The notes: generated from the sequence alone by a model not told the origin. 64,000 nt of DNA from Tillus elongatus (GCA_964006375.1 OZ023262.1:88413154-88477153), one strand, 5' to 3'; positions 44,338-62,239 are shown, numbered from the stretch's first letter. Translations and numbers: made by a program.

Positions 44338-44340
<3 letters not shown>

Positions 44341-47246
44341 GCTGTTGAAATATCACTTCAAATGGGTAGTGAACACGTTACTATTACTGCTACCTATAGA
44401 TCGCCAGCCATGTGTTTAGCTTCCTTTAATCAATGTTTAGAGATTTATCTAGCTGAAAGTCGAAGGGTTAGTAAAGACCATCACATCATGGTTGGAGATT
44501 TAAATATTGATATCCTCTCTAAAAACGAGTCCATCAGTCAGGAATACCTTAATATACTTCCTGAGCACGGGTTTGTTAATGCCGTAGACACACACACGAG
44601 GGTACAGAACAACACTGCCTCTTGCATTGACCACCTCTTTGTGAGTTCCAAGTTGCAGTGCGATTTTTTGGGCGCGGTCTACCACACTTCTATCACTGAC
44701 CATTTTTCTGTACTGTTAGATCTCCCAGTGAACTCTGAGAAAGAAATTAAAGTTAATAAATTAGGGGTAAAATGTTACATAAATTATGATAGGGTACGCA
44801 GGGAACTAGAGCGTACAGATTAGAATAATATTTGTGGCTCTGAAAGTTTGAACATTGCTGCGGAAAACTTTGTGGAGTATCTTAAATCAGTGCTGGGAAG
44901 GTGTACTGTTAGGGTTAAAATAAAGAACAAGAATAGACCCAGGAAATCCTGGATAACAGAGATTATAATTAAATCGATAAACACAAAAAATCGATTATAC
45001 CGAACAATGATACAGAGCCCTGGTGATGAAAATAAGAGACTGCAGTTTGCGCGATATAGAAATAGGCTAAATGAAATAATCAAGTGCGCAAAAGCAAACT
45101 TTGTCAAAAAACAAATATGCCTCCACCCCAATTCACCTAAAAAGCTTTGGGAGACGGTAAATCGGCTAACTGAGGACGAGAGAAAGGATCCTGCAGGAAG
45201 CATTCAACTAGGGGTGATAACTCATTAAATAACTCCAACCCGGGGGAAATAGCCAACGCATTCAATAAATATTTTTCATCCGTTGGGAGAGCACTGGCAC
45301 AAAAAATACCGTCTTCGGGGGCCAGTCTTAAGGTAGATATGAAGCCATACAGCATTTTTCTAACACCTACATGTGAGTCCGAATTATTGATTGCATAATG
45401 GGTATGAAGGTAAAAAAAGCTCCTGGGTTGGACTCGATCACTGTGGAGAACTTGAAGGAACTCGTATATGTTGTTGCAGTCCCGCTGACTATCCTAATCA
45501 ACAGATGCATAGAACTTGGTATCTTCCCAGACATTCTAAAGAAGACAGTAATAAAACCACTGTTTAAAGGAGGAGACAGGGACGAAATGCCAAGTTATAG
45601 ACCGATATCCTTATTATCGAATGTGGCCAAGGTTTTCGAAAAAATTATTTGTCAGAAAATAACAAGCTATATAAAGGAGCATAACATTTTAGCAGAATCG
45701 CAGTTTGGCTTCAGAGAGGGTCTGTCAACACAGAATGCGTTAAATACCCTAACTACAGGAATTTATTCTGCCCTTGATAAGCAAAGACAAAGTATTTGCA
45801 TCTTTCTAGACGTCGAAAAGGCCTTCGACGCTGTTGATCACAGGATTCTTCTCAGAAAATTGGAGGGTATCGGTTTTAGGGGTGTTCCGCTGCTTTTGAT
45901 TGGGGATTATTTGCGGTCTAGAAGGCAGTGCACAAAGATTGACGACAGCTGCAGCGATTTTGAGGTGGTTGAATTTGGCGTTCCTCAGGGTACAGTCCTG
46001 GACCCGTTGTTATTTAGTTTGTATATCAATGATATATTTAATGTGCAGACAGCTGGTAAGGTCATTGGTTTTGCAGATGATACTGCAATTCTATATGAAG
46101 ATTGTTCTTGGCAACGGCTAAAGTCCATAATTAAAGATGATTTTGTGAATATTAAGGGGTGGTTTGATGCCAATGGGTTAACTATTAACACAAAGAAGAC
46201 GAAGTATGTTGCATTTGCCTCCTATAAGCCACACCTGCCGTCATTTGATACACTGCAAATAGTTTGTAACAACCAATGTATCCAAATTGAGGCGGCACAA
46301 AAAGTTAGGTATTTGGGGCTCATCATAGATCAACATCTGCGTTGGGATGAGCATGTTGGTGTGGTTGTTAAAAAGTTGAGGACCATTTTGTATAAGTTTA
46401 AATACCTAAAAACCTTTCTGACAACGGTGTGTCTTAGAATGGTCTATTCGGCATTAGTTGAACCCCTTCTTACATACGGGATTGTTGTTTGGGGTTCTGC
46501 GTTGAGTTGTCACCTGAAAAGGTTGGATATAATTCAACGTTGGTTCCTGAAACTAATTTATTATAAGTGCTACACTTACCCGTCTGAATCGTTGTACGCT
46601 GAAGCAGGAGCTAATGATATTAGGCAACTTTTTTCATTGGCTGTGTTGACGTACGTAAGAAAGTATGATCGCGTCTCTAGAATAGAGCATTCGTGCATAA
46701 CTAGGCTAAACGCAGCAGCGGCCGCTCAAACGAACAGAGCAATTAAGACTGTGAAGTTATACTTATATTGCACCAAGAATTTATAATACTCTTCCAGTCA
46801 GTATCAGAACTGCACCAACTTTACGTTCTTATGTGAGGATGGTGAAAGCATGGGTTTCGAAATCTAGACACATCATTCATGGTTTAGTACACAGATAGGT
46901 GTTGAACAGGTCGTATGATATCTTTTGCGATGTTGTACCGCACAGTAATCGTTTTTAAATATGCACACTTTTTATTATTATATACATTTGTGAGAGTGTA
47001 CATTGTACATGTGAAAATGTGTGAGAGAATGTGTTTGTGTGAGTGTGCTGGTGTGTGTTTTGATTTTTGCACCTGTATGTATGTGTGTGTGTTCTTGTGT
47101 TAATTACTTAGTTTTGTATTCTTTGCTTGGTTTAGATTTATCCACGCACAAGTCTCTGACTTTTGTGGATCTTTCCAATATTTATTATGTTCAGTAGATC
47201 TATGTGTGTTATTATTATTGAACTGTATTTTGAAAAATAAATCTAT

Positions 47247-47249
<3 letters not shown>
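44338..47249 (+). pseudogene. CR1/Jockey-like LINE: endonuclease end, RT, 3' UTR; broken
   Basis: Endonuclease C-terminal half (VTITATYRSPAMCL, HIMVGDLNIDIL, ITDHFSVLLDL; 44,362-44,823), TAG at 44,821, then a linker (45,228 ends in TAA). After frameshifts near 45,220 and 45,385, a long RT ORF runs 45,398-46,786 with KKAPGLDSITVENLKEL, YRPISLLSNVAKVFEKI, FLDVEKAFDAVDHRILL, GVPQGTVLDPLLFSLYINDI and catalytic FADD (46,070-46,081), then KVRYLGLIID. The C-terminal end (LPVSIRTAPTLRSYV) is shifted into another frame after 46,786. The 3' UTR is TG-rich at 46,990-47,100 and ends aaaaataaatctatt before an AT array. It lacks the 5' half. RT residues are intact, but the gene is not translatable as a whole. 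Confidence 0.85.

Positions 47250-47318
<69 letters not shown>
47250..47318. repeat. (AT)n microsatellite, right flank of LINE
   Basis: AT array running on from the LINE 3' end (attattatat). Either a split target array or expansion of the LINE tail. Confidence 0.95.
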
Positions 47319-47322
<4 letters not shown>

Positions 47323-47334
47323 TTATTTATAGGC

Positions 47335-47420
47335 TTTTTATCAAGAATTTTTTTTTCAAAATTCAAAAGTCGGGATCTCCCCATTAGTACATTTTTTCTA
47401 CGAAAATTCACTAAAATGAG
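47335..47420 (-). repeat. M2 left-end fragment
   Basis: ttcaaaattcaaaagtcggg, atctccccattagtac and acgaaaattcacta, the M2 hairpin end in minus orientation, following the AT array as in complete copies. Confidence 0.65.
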
Positions 47421-48515
47421 TACAAGAAAAATGCGAATTGCTTAACCTTTTGGAAAGTATTACTTTATGCAAAAACTACTTTTCAAAACAAACTTGCATC
47501 TACTTGTAACAAAAGAAAAACTATAGAATGCATTGATAAGATTGAAAAATCTCTTTACCTAATATATTATATTGCAGTCATTTGTTTGTATGGCACACCA
47601 AACAAAATTTCGTATGAATCGCTTAAGCCAAATTAGCCTCAATCGATCAAAATAATAGCTCTCATCAAAAGCCTTTTTCTGAACATACAATTAATCAAAA
47701 CTATTCGTTGTTATATTTAATTTCAATATGCTTTCAGAACAAGTTTAAAAATGTGGAAGATAATTAGGGTTTCATTTTTGTTCTTTTAACAATTTGAACT
47801 CCAATTATGCACCCTTCGTTCAAACTCATAAACTTTTAAATCCGATTTATAAGTTAAGCACAAGCTTCTTATTGCTCATAACACAATCAGCTTTCAGGAA
47901 TTTCTAAAAGACTATAAAACAGCCTCATTATGGAGGCCCTAAATCTTTGTAACTTGAATTTAAGTTAGCTGCTAATAAAAGGTGTACAGTAATCGGCCAT
48001 TTGTATTAATTACTTTTAAGTACTTTGTTCATAATCTTTGGCTAGAATACTTTCGGAGGCAATTTATTTTCTTAACTCTCCCATTTTCAATAAATTGAAA
48101 TCGAACTGAATGGAATGAGGAGAGTAATTAAAAAACAATTTAGGAATGTTCAAGTAGCAACGTTTCAGCTTTCGCGTGCTTTGGATTTACGTGTTAGAAA
48201 AAAACAATTAGAAAGCGTACCTTTTCTCAGCAGTACTGTACTTTGTGGTTCAGATTTAATAGAAACTTTGATAAAATAGTGCCTGCTTTTTCATAAGTAT
48301 ATCTCGTACAAACAACCATATACTTAACAGAACTAAACTTAATTTGGTAATGATTTCATTAAACTTCCTAAACAACAACAGTCCAATCTACTTGAAAATT
48401 AGATCACCGCGTTAAATCTTTAATAAAAACATTACTATCATAATCAAAATCTAAATGTAATGTGTATGTGCTTCATTCATTCAGTGAGCTTTTTCTCTAG
48501 CGCAATACTTGTAAT
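47421..48515. other. No gene recognised
   Basis: About 1.1 kb of AT-rich, apparently single-copy sequence. All frames are short. Confidence 0.45.
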
Positions 48516-48518
48516 GCT

Positions 48519-49738
<1,220 letters not shown>

Positions 49739-50053
49739 CTGGACGCAGCAAGTGCGTTATGGTAGCGAATTTTGATCAAATGTTTCATATTTGAACAGCT
49801 CAATTTGCTATTAACCTATAAGGTTGACCAAGAAACGTGTTTTTTTCGGGAACACTTTAAGTTTACTTTTGGAAATTTTTGTACATTTTCACACAATAAA
49901 GTTATTTGGATCAAACAAGGCACATTGTTTTTACTATATAGGTTATACTGGTAACCAAATTTGATGCTTGCTTTCTTTAAAAAAGACACACATATTTGTT
50001 ATTAAAAACATTTTTATGAAAATTCACTACCATAACGCACTTGCTGCGTCCAG
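49739..50053 (+). mobile_element. M1 MITE, best-preserved copy
   Basis: 315 bp. Ends ctggacgcagcaagtgcgtt and aacgcacttgctgcgtccag are perfect inverted repeats for 20 bp and continue imperfectly for about 15 more (atggtagcgaatttt / aaaattcactaccat). The body is noncoding. Confidence 0.88.
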
Positions 50054-50261
50054 AATTTTTTTATTTATTCTTCCCTTTACCCAAAATGAAGCTTCGTCCG
50101 AAAAAAAAAATTGATGAATAAAGTTTGGATTACGGTTGCATAAATCTTACATTATTTCACAAAAATACATTTGTCAGTGTGGGTCATGTTCATTAAGTTC
50201 GTGCAGCAGCTGTTTTTTGTGATGATGAGAATTTCCTAACTTTTATGCAGGTAATAAGACC
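50054..50261. other. No gene recognised
   Basis: Short unassigned spacer. Confidence 0.35.
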
Positions 50262-50364
50262 GTCGGTAGTTCAGTGGTAAGGACGTGTGCCTCTGAACCG
50301 AAGGGTACCTGGTTCGATTTCCAGGGTTTCCCTTTCACTTTCTCAGTACATACTGTACAATTAA
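50262..50364 (+). mobile_element. SINE-1 5' half, split by piggyBac
   Basis: tRNA-like head with gtagttcagtggtaagga (A box) and ggttcgattt (B box), then ctcagtacatactgtac and TTAA (50,361-50,364). The body resumes at 53,023 after the piggyBac element. Confidence 0.82.
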
Positions 50365-50588
50365 CCAATTAATGCCCACCGACGACCCAGAAATTAGAAT
50401 TACCTAAAAGTTGTGGTACTCATTGTCAAATATGCTCTTCATTTGCAAAATATTTTTTTTACATTTTTTTGTCTTGTTTAAAAAAAATAGGTGTACCCAT
50501 CCAGGTACACTGGGACCATGTGTTGCTTATAGTATGAAAAAAAGGTTATATATATTTTTAGCGTTTATTGAATAAAAATTCAAAAAAA

Positions 50589-52365
50589 TTATAGAAAAAA
50601 AAACAAAGTGTTACAGTTTTGTGAGTGAAATATCTTGAAGCATTCTCTCTGCTCGGTGCATAGAGTTACCATACATTTTTCACACATCCACCTAACCCTC
50701 ATGTGACATTGACGACACCTTCGTGGATTGTTACTTTTTTTAGGAAAGTGCCGCACAGGATCATTTAGAATAATTCTTGGTAATGAACCAGATGGTTTAG
50801 TCGAGACCGATCTTTTTTGGATGGCTTTATTGTATGATCGAAGGTAATAACAAGTAATGTTGCGTCGAAATAATAGCAAGTCCATTTTGTCATCCTTGTA
50901 AGTTGTTCTATAGAGTTTCCATGCATTCACAACTATAACATTTATCATGTGTGTGAAAAGTACCCACCACCATTTCTTGCCATGAATGCCGATCCTATAA
51001 TTATTCAACCCTTGATGGTGTAGGTCTACCTCACCCACTGACAAATTATAGGACTGGAAAAGCTTAGGTTGGGGTACTGCTATATTGTTCTTCTCTCTTG
51101 CACTCCAACGCTGCACTTGTCCAATTGAATCATAATTAGTAGCCATGGTTACAGCGCTATTGTCATTCTAACAAATAAAAGAGAATGCTTTTCCTCATAA
51201 CAATAATCACACCCACTATCTCTTTCTTTCACCTCTTTCCACGGTATAAGAGGGCACTTTTTTATTCGATTATCACGAAATGTTCCCGTAGCTCTGATAT
51301 TTTTCTGCTTCAAAGTATTTAAAAGTTCATGACTCGCAAAATAGTTATCGAAAAATACTACATGTTCAGTTGGAAATTCAACAATATATAGAAGGTCTAA
51401 ACCCACTTGGGACCCCAGAGGAAGTGTAGATTTGTTCTTGGGCACTACTTGTTCCTGAACCGAAGGCTTTGCTCCACAATATGTATCAAACGCGTAACAA
51501 TAACCAGTGGAGCTACACAACATCCAGTCCTTGTATCCAAAGCGAATAGGCTTTGCTTTGATATACTGTTTAGCAGAATGATCTCCAAAGTATTTGACCA
51601 TCGACTCATCGATGGACAAAGATTCATGGAAAATACCCCACTGTTGGAACTTTTTGTTTAGCAAGTCCATTAGTGGACGTATTTTTTTACATTTTATCAC
51701 TTTTGTCTAACTTGCTGTTGTCTGCCAGATTTAAATATTTTTTTTATTTCGGTAAACCTATTCCTGCTCATGGCATTTGAAATAAACGGGACATTCAAAT
51801 CTTCATCCAAATTCCCATAGAGCCGTTCACGGGGTAGTTTGCGATAGCCAGTAAAAAGAAGAATTCCAACAAAAAAAAATTATTCATCTTCTGTGATATT
51901 GAAATTATGATTGTTGGAGGCTTTTGCGTACATATTAGTTTGGGTAACAATATGCCGTGCAACTTCGTCATCAAAAAGTTTTTCAAAAATGTGTACTATT
52001 GTTAGACCTGATAGGACTTCTTGTATACTTTCCAAACGTGCCTGGCTTCCGATGGTGCCCGCTATATTCATATCTACTATTTTGCGACTCCACTTTGGAC
52101 TGTTGGGTTCCTTGTTTGGCTTTTCCTTTTTTTACGGTTTTTTATTCAACGGTTTCTTTTCAGATTTTTTCTTCGAAGATTTTTCATTTAATAATGCCAT
52201 ATTATTCTCGGTGTCAAACTCATCACTCTCAGGCTTATCTTCATCCTCATCATCCATAGGCTCATTTGCTCTCATTTTTATTACTAATTCTGACAACGGC
52301 AGGTGGTTATTATATGTGTAATCTGATGAGTCCTCGTCATTATCTTCAGCCTGGTCATAATTCAT
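50589..52365 (-). pseudogene. piggyBac transposase, broken
   Basis: Minus strand. The acidic N-terminus (52,365-52,132: DNDEDSS, PMDDEDEDKPESDEFD) is followed by a lysine-rich stretch. The start of the DDE_Tnp_1_7 domain is at 52,071-51,880 (LFDDEVARHIVTQTNMYA). After frameshifts, 51,700-51,149 carries the core: SIDESMVKYFG (first catalytic aspartate region), KPIRFGYKDWMLC, VVFFDNYFAS (second) and ATGTFRDNRI. A further frameshift at ~51,147 leads to MATNYDSIGQVQRW, LHHQGLNNYRIGIHGKKWWW and a C-terminal cysteine-rich zinc domain (CRQCHMRVRWMCEKCMVTLC). Domain order and residues are standard. At least three frame breaks inactivate it. Confidence 0.88.
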
Positions 52366-52379
52366 AATGACTTTTTCCA

Positions 52380-53022
52380 GGAATATCTTAAGGAAGTTCA
52401 GCTGTTACTAAGTCGTCATCGTCAAACTCTTCCTCGTCAGTTTGGTAATCCACATTTGGCGGAATTATAACAACGTCTATTTCCAAATTTTTGGTAGTAC
52501 TTGCATTTTCAATTTCATCGAGTGCAGCTCCAAGATTCTCAAACCTTTTTCCATAAAGGAAGACGAAGGAATCTCAAGAAAATCCTTTGCAGACTTTCAA
52601 AGCTGAAAAATAGAAATAATTGAGTTAGATTGCCCACTGTACGCATGCAAGTACAGATAAGTTTAGATTCACAAAGAACAGAGGCGTATCAAATCTTTGA
52701 TAATACAACAGACAGAGAATGTTATTACACATGTGATAAAACACACTCAAGGCCAGCCATAAATAATTTTTATAAAAAATCCTACTTACTGATAATAATT
52801 ACCACTTATCTCATATAACCTCTAAAACTTAGCTGCACCTGTCTCTTTTGAAATTTATTTGATTAAACTGTCAGCAAAAAGACAAGAATCTATAATATTG
52901 TCTGAAAGAGAAAACTGCTGTGGATCCTCTGGCATTATTTAAATTAAGCTACTAAATAAGAGATGTCCGTAAAGTGGGTCAATTTTCGGCGTACCCAAGC
53001 AGGTCCAGTGGTCGCTAATGGG
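52380..53022. other. piggyBac 5' noncoding region
   Basis: Continues the element upstream of the acidic N-terminus. Minus-strand acidic residues extend to about 52,560. The rest shows nothing recognisable up to the terminal repeat. Confidence 0.5.
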
Positions 53023-53250
53023 TTAATGCCAACCGAGGCTGTGACATTGTATTTGAGCAAGTTGAATATCTGCGCATTCCTCCCTTCGGAGGGGGCGTAA
53101 AGCCGCGTCCATGCGGTGTTGGGTAAGTTTAGGATCCCTACCCTCCTTACGGAAAGGCAGGAGTTCTGCAAAATTCAAGGATAGTGAGGTGAAACGGCTT
53201 CCTGGTGTCGGTGATTGGCCATAGTCGCGGAAATAGGTCGACGTTAAAAA
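53023..53250 (+). mobile_element. SINE-1 3' half
   Basis: ttaatgccaaccgaggct continues the SINE-1 body: tgtatttgagcaagttgaat, ccttcggagggggcgtaaag, ggtgattggccatagtcgcgg. It ends gacgttaaaaaatg. Confidence 0.85.
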
Positions 53251-53289
53251 ATGCACGTAATACTGTTCGCTGAGAAATTTCATAATCTG

Positions 53290-53522
53290 ACGCATTTGAT
53301 GGAGATACAACATAAGGTTTCTCACCCACACTTCAATAAAATATCAAGTTTTACGTCTTCATCAATTTCCTTAGGGCGCCGTGCACTTTGCATGTGTTTA
53401 GCATGTCCAGTTTCTCTGATTTACTTTTCCATTTTAGTCACAGTGGATTGGCTGATACGGCTGATACGCCTATCTTGCTGTGTTCTGGTTTTTCTATACG
53501 CTGGGTATCACTTAAATGTGCC
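53290..53522 (-). pseudogene. Tc1/mariner transposase N-terminal fragment
   Basis: Minus strand starts MAHLSDTQRIE at 53,522, similar to MASLSETERIE of the mariner at 28,861. After a gap it continues ISQSTVTKMEK, then RETGHAKHMQS and EIDEDVKLDILLKC in mixed frames with stops. Only the helix-turn-helix portion remains. Confidence 0.55.
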
Positions 53523-53675
53523 ATAATCAACTAACTTTCAACAGAGGTTTATGTTATTAAGAATAACGTTCATCTGACAATAACATAAACCTAATAATTT
53601 TGTACTATTGATTAGTATCTACTTGTGGATATAAATATTTTGTTTACAGGAAATGATCTTATCTTATTCGTTATC
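53523..53675. other. No feature recognised
   Basis: Short unassigned AT-rich spacer. Confidence 0.3.
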
Positions 53676-53680
53676 TTTTT

Positions 53681-54500
<820 letters not shown>

Positions 54501-54760
54501 TCGGGACACAGCAAGTGCGTTGTGGTAGCGAATTTCCATTAAATGCTTCAAATTTAAATAGCTCAATTTGCTATTAACCTGTAAGGTTGAACAAGAAACC
54601 CGTTTTTTCGGGAACACTTTAAGTTTACTTTCAGAAATTTGTGTACATTTTCAAACAATAAGGTTATTTTGATGAAACATTGCAGTGTTTCTACTATATA
54701 GGTTATACTGGTAACCAAATTTCATGCCTGCTTTCTTACAAAAAACACATATAGAATTTA
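54501..54760 (+). mobile_element. M1 MITE copy, right end lost
   Basis: Left end tcgggacacagcaagtgcgt. The body extends to catgcctgctttcttacaaaa-like sequence and then diverges before the right terminus. Confidence 0.7.
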
Positions 54761-54857
54761 TGTTCTCCATTCTTAAATGACTTTGCTTCGAAATTTAAAC
54801 TATGTGAGGTAGAAAAATGTTGATGGTACCGTTGAATGATCTATCATAATGAAAAAA

Positions 54858-55420
<563 letters not shown>

Positions 55421-56540
55421 AAAGAGTACCTTCTATCCACAGATCTCGTCCAGAGAATAAATTCTTATAATTTTCTACAGCTTTAAGCATATCGCATTTT
55501 TATAAAAGCGTAAAAGTCATCTCAAAGCTGATATAGTACTCAACAAACACAATTATTACCTTTGACGGCTTTATTGTTGCGCTGTCTAACGGGGTAAACG
55601 CATTGTTTCCAAATGAAGGGCTCGCTGATTCAAATTTTTAATTTAACCATAATCACTTTATTTTCGACTTTAGGTCCTTTGGGCATAATAAGTTATTAGT
55701 TCAAAACTATATTCTATATTAAATTCTGATTATCTCGTTTTATTTGGAATTTTAGGTGTGAGTGTCACTCTCACAAAATGGTTGAAATTGCGTTGTTAAA
55801 ACTGGTCATAAAAAGTGACAATACCTCCCGGCATGTCAATTGACGTGTTTTTGCGTTTTCCAGAAAAAAGAAACGTACTTAACTATTCAGGGCGTTTCGT
55901 TTTGAATGCTATAGAAATAATTGTATTCCACTAGAAATGTATATTACATTTAACTAAAAACTTTTTAAACTCTAATATTAATGTCACTAAATTGTTCCCA
56001 TAAGTATCCTACATCATAGCGTTGGAGAAAGCAAGAACTTTGTGACCGTCAAGTTTCATGAAATGTTCTATAAAGTTTATCTAAGTTTATGACAACATTC
56101 AAGATAAACTATGCGCGTACACTGCATAAGACATCTGTCTTATTGTACCATTTACAGTTAGCTTTTGATGCTTGAGCTTAATATATTTACACATACATAT
56201 ATCATGTAATAAACACTTTCTGGAAATTTAATTATCTGAACGTGAACATTCACGTCAAAGTACCTACTAAGTGTATATTCCTATTTTATAAATTCCACTT
56301 ATCATTCTACCAAACCATCTAAGCACGCTGCTCTCTTACTTATTTTCAAAAGAATTTGCTACATTACATTCTCTAAAAACCCGTTCATTACTAAAACTCT
56401 GTCTTTCCTTGATTTAGTCGTAGTTCCTCTCAGGTACTCCATTTTAACAGCATTACATTTTTTTACATGCTTTGCCTGGCACACCCAACTTTCAGACTAT
56501 TATAAAAAGTCGGTACCAGTACGCTCTTATATACAGACAT
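55421..56540. other. No gene recognised
   Basis: 1.1 kb AT-rich, apparently unique, no ORF of note. Confidence 0.45.
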
Positions 56541-57540
<1,000 letters not shown>

Positions 57541-57665
57541 TCCTGTTGCTTCGTAAGCACTCATTTTCTTCTCTGCGACCAGTTTCTTTTTTTTTCGGCA
57601 TCGAGAGTCAAAAAAAAAAAATTTGTCGACTGGTAAAAGAAGTCTACGTCTGTATTTAGATCAGA
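57541..57665. other. No feature recognised
   Basis: Short spacer. Confidence 0.3.
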
Positions 57666-57669
57666 TTGT

Positions 57670-58785
57670 ATAAACTTTAATTTTCTTTTATTTTTTTATT
57701 TCAACAACACACTAGGAGGGCTCACAGCCTAAATACTATCGTACTGTGGGGGTCAACAAGGAGTAAAGAGGAAACTTGTTAATTCTGGACTTGAAGGTTT
57801 GGAGGTTCGGAGGAGAAGGAAAAACATGTGCCGGCAAGGAATTCCACAACTTGGAAGTCCTCTGGAAAAAAGAGCAGGCATAACAGGATGTTATATGTCT
57901 GGTGACGTGGACAGTAAAAGGGTGCATTCGCTCTGTTCCCCTAGCAGATCTGTTGGGGGAGCAGGTGGAGGAACTATGGAAGAAAACTCCTATGAGCAGC
58001 GCCCGTTTAGATATCTATAAAAGCGAGAGAGAGAGAGAGAGAGAGGTCAGGTCAGGTCAGGTCAGGTCAACGTCGGTGGGTAAATCTGGCAGCCTTCGGG
58101 TGAGGGTAGGGTCATCGATGAGACTTATAGCTCTTTTGTAAATGGAGTCCAGGATAGCGAGTGTAGAAGCGGCAGCGGCACCCTAGATGTGGGAGCAGTA
58201 TTCGAGGTTTAGCCTTATTTGTAAAGTTTATAAGGAATAGAGATTAGCTGGTGAAAAGTAATTGCGAGCCCGGAAGAAGAAACCTAATTTCTTAGCAGCC
58301 GCTTCTGCAATTGATGTGACATGTTGGTGCCAATTGAGATTTCTATCCACAGAAATGCCAATGGTTGTTCATTGTGATGGGTCTAGGGCTGGTGTATCTC
58401 TTATGAGATAGAAAGCAAGAGTGAGATTTGGTGAAGTTGAATTGTACAACATTTCTACTACCCCAGGCAAATATTTTTTGGAGATCCACAGAGACAGAAC
58501 CCTCCATGAGTCTGAGATCCTTATCTAATTGGGCTAAAGAGACAGGCTTAGAATATTGTATATTTAAGTGGAGGGTGCTGTCATCCGCGAAACTGTGAAC
58601 TGGGTTGGATATGCTAGAGAGGAGGTCATTGATGTGGAGAAGAAACAAGGTAGGGGCTAAAGCTGAACCTTAACGGACTTCTGCCTTAATTGGATACAGT
58701 TTAGAGGAATGGCCATCCACGACAACAGAAATGCTTCGGTTGGAGAGGAAATTTGCTGTCCAGGTACATAGTTTTAAGCCCTTGT
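57670..58785 (-). pseudogene. LINE-A copy c: RT core to 3' end
   Basis: Minus strand. MFLLHINDLLSSI and HSFADDSTLHL (about 58,590-58,650) is the RT catalytic block, followed by VDLQKIFAWGSRNVVQFNFTK and thumb residues. It ends with SFFQRTSKLWNSLPAHVF (57,800-57,880) and a 3' tail of tttt/aaat runs at 57,680-57,710. It lacks endonuclease and the early RT. A GA run (58,024-58,043) and four GGTCA units (58,046-58,066) are inserted or expanded in the 3' half. Many frame breaks. Confidence 0.75.
58024..58068. repeat. (GA)n and (GGTCA)n short tandem repeats
   Basis: gagagagagagagagagagag followed by ggtcaggtcaggtcaggtca, within LINE-A copy c. The corresponding place in copy b has only gagagaggtca, so the tracts expanded here. 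Confidence 0.9.
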
Positions 58786-58828
58786 GGTGTGTTGTTGAAA
58801 TAAAAAAATAAAAAAATCTTCTAAATAA
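58786..58828 (+). mobile_element. LINE-A 3' tail in opposite orientation
   Basis: ccttgtggtgtgttgttgaa followed by aaataaaaaaataaaaaaat is the inverse of the 3' end of copy c at 57,680-57,705. It abuts the truncated 5' side of copy c. Confidence 0.65.
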
Positions 58829-58854
58829 AAAACCGACAGAAAATCATTCTTTGG

Positions 58855-59420
<566 letters not shown>

Positions 59421-59422
59421 AA

Positions 59423-59615
59423 AGACTGGACGCAGAAAGTGCGTTATGGTAGCGAATATTGGTAAAAATGTTTTTAATGTCAAATATATATTGTTTTTAA
59501 AAGTACATTTGGTTGGCAGTATAACCTATATAGTAGTAACAATGTATCATATGTCATTTAAATAGCTTTGTTGTTTGAAGAAATAGAAACATTTTCCGAA
59601 AATAATCTAAAAAAA
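59423..59615 (-). mobile_element. M1 MITE copy, distal half lost
   Basis: gactggacgcagaaagtgcgttatggtagcg, then the M1 body inverted (ggcagtataacctatatag, ttgtttgaagaaatag, ttccgaaaataatct). Confidence 0.7.
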
Positions 59616-61350
<1,735 letters not shown>

Positions 61351-62239
61351 TAAAAATAACAATACGTTCTTTTGTTGAGAGTAACAATAAACTGTCCTAT
61401 TTTTGTTTTTAGATGACAGTACCGAATTTTTCCAACGTACTCTTACAAATACAATAAATTCGATATTATTGACGAGACAACAGAGCAAACCATATCACGG
61501 AATACCATCAACTAAGGAAAAAAGCTATTTCCGAAAATGTAAAAATTCAATATGAGGCCTACTCTAAAAAAAAGTTGACAATCGCAGTGGGATTGTGGTG
61601 CGTGCCACACTGAAACAATTAATATTTGCAGATTCCTCAAAATTGTCCCAATAATGCGTTTTCTCCAAATATTTAGCTTCGATTGTTTTCGAGAAAATTG
61701 TAAAAACGAAAAACGAAAACTTCGTTTTATTTAATTTATTTTAATGACCATAAAAGATATCTTTCTTTCCTTTTTTCAAAAATGGCAGGCACCGGATAAC
61801 GCAGCTTGGCCCAATTTAACCGACTTTGTATCTCTTAAGATAAGCGAGTTTCCCATGGCGAGGCTGGAAAATCGGGCACAATTTTAAATTTAAGTCTTTT
61901 TACAGATCTCCGTGTACGAAGTATTCAGTTAGTTTTCGTAAAAATTGCTTTACATGGTTTTGTAGAAATTATTTTTTGTATGATTTTTGTGAAATGTTGG
62001 CAATTATAATAAATGTTTGATAAGTTATTGAAAAATGTCTCCGAATTTTCGTGGAAAAAAAATTTTAGCAAATTTTCGTGAAACATTTAATTTTTGTGTA
62101 AGATTAATTATACCAAATTTTTGTAAAATAAAATGACCAATTTGCGTGAAATAATTTTTCTGAAAATTTTCATACAAATTTTCTTTTGGATATTTTTTAA
62201 ATAGGCTTTTTGTGAATAACTATATCTTGCCAGGTGTGT
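61351..62239. other. No gene recognised
   Basis: AT-rich. Short ORFs only. 61,990-62,180 has gaaaatttt-type words reminiscent of M2 but no clear alignment. Confidence 0.4.

Larger units (their letters stand above)
50365..53022 (-). mobile_element. piggyBac-type DNA transposon, inserted at TTAA
   Basis: 2,658 bp bounded by TTAA on both sides (50,361-50,364; 53,023-53,026). Ends ccaattaatgcccaccgacg and, inverted, cccattagcgaccactggac are an imperfect terminal repeat. The transposase gene is on the minus strand. It interrupts a SINE-1 whose halves are otherwise contiguous, so the boundaries are independently supported. Confidence 0.85.
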
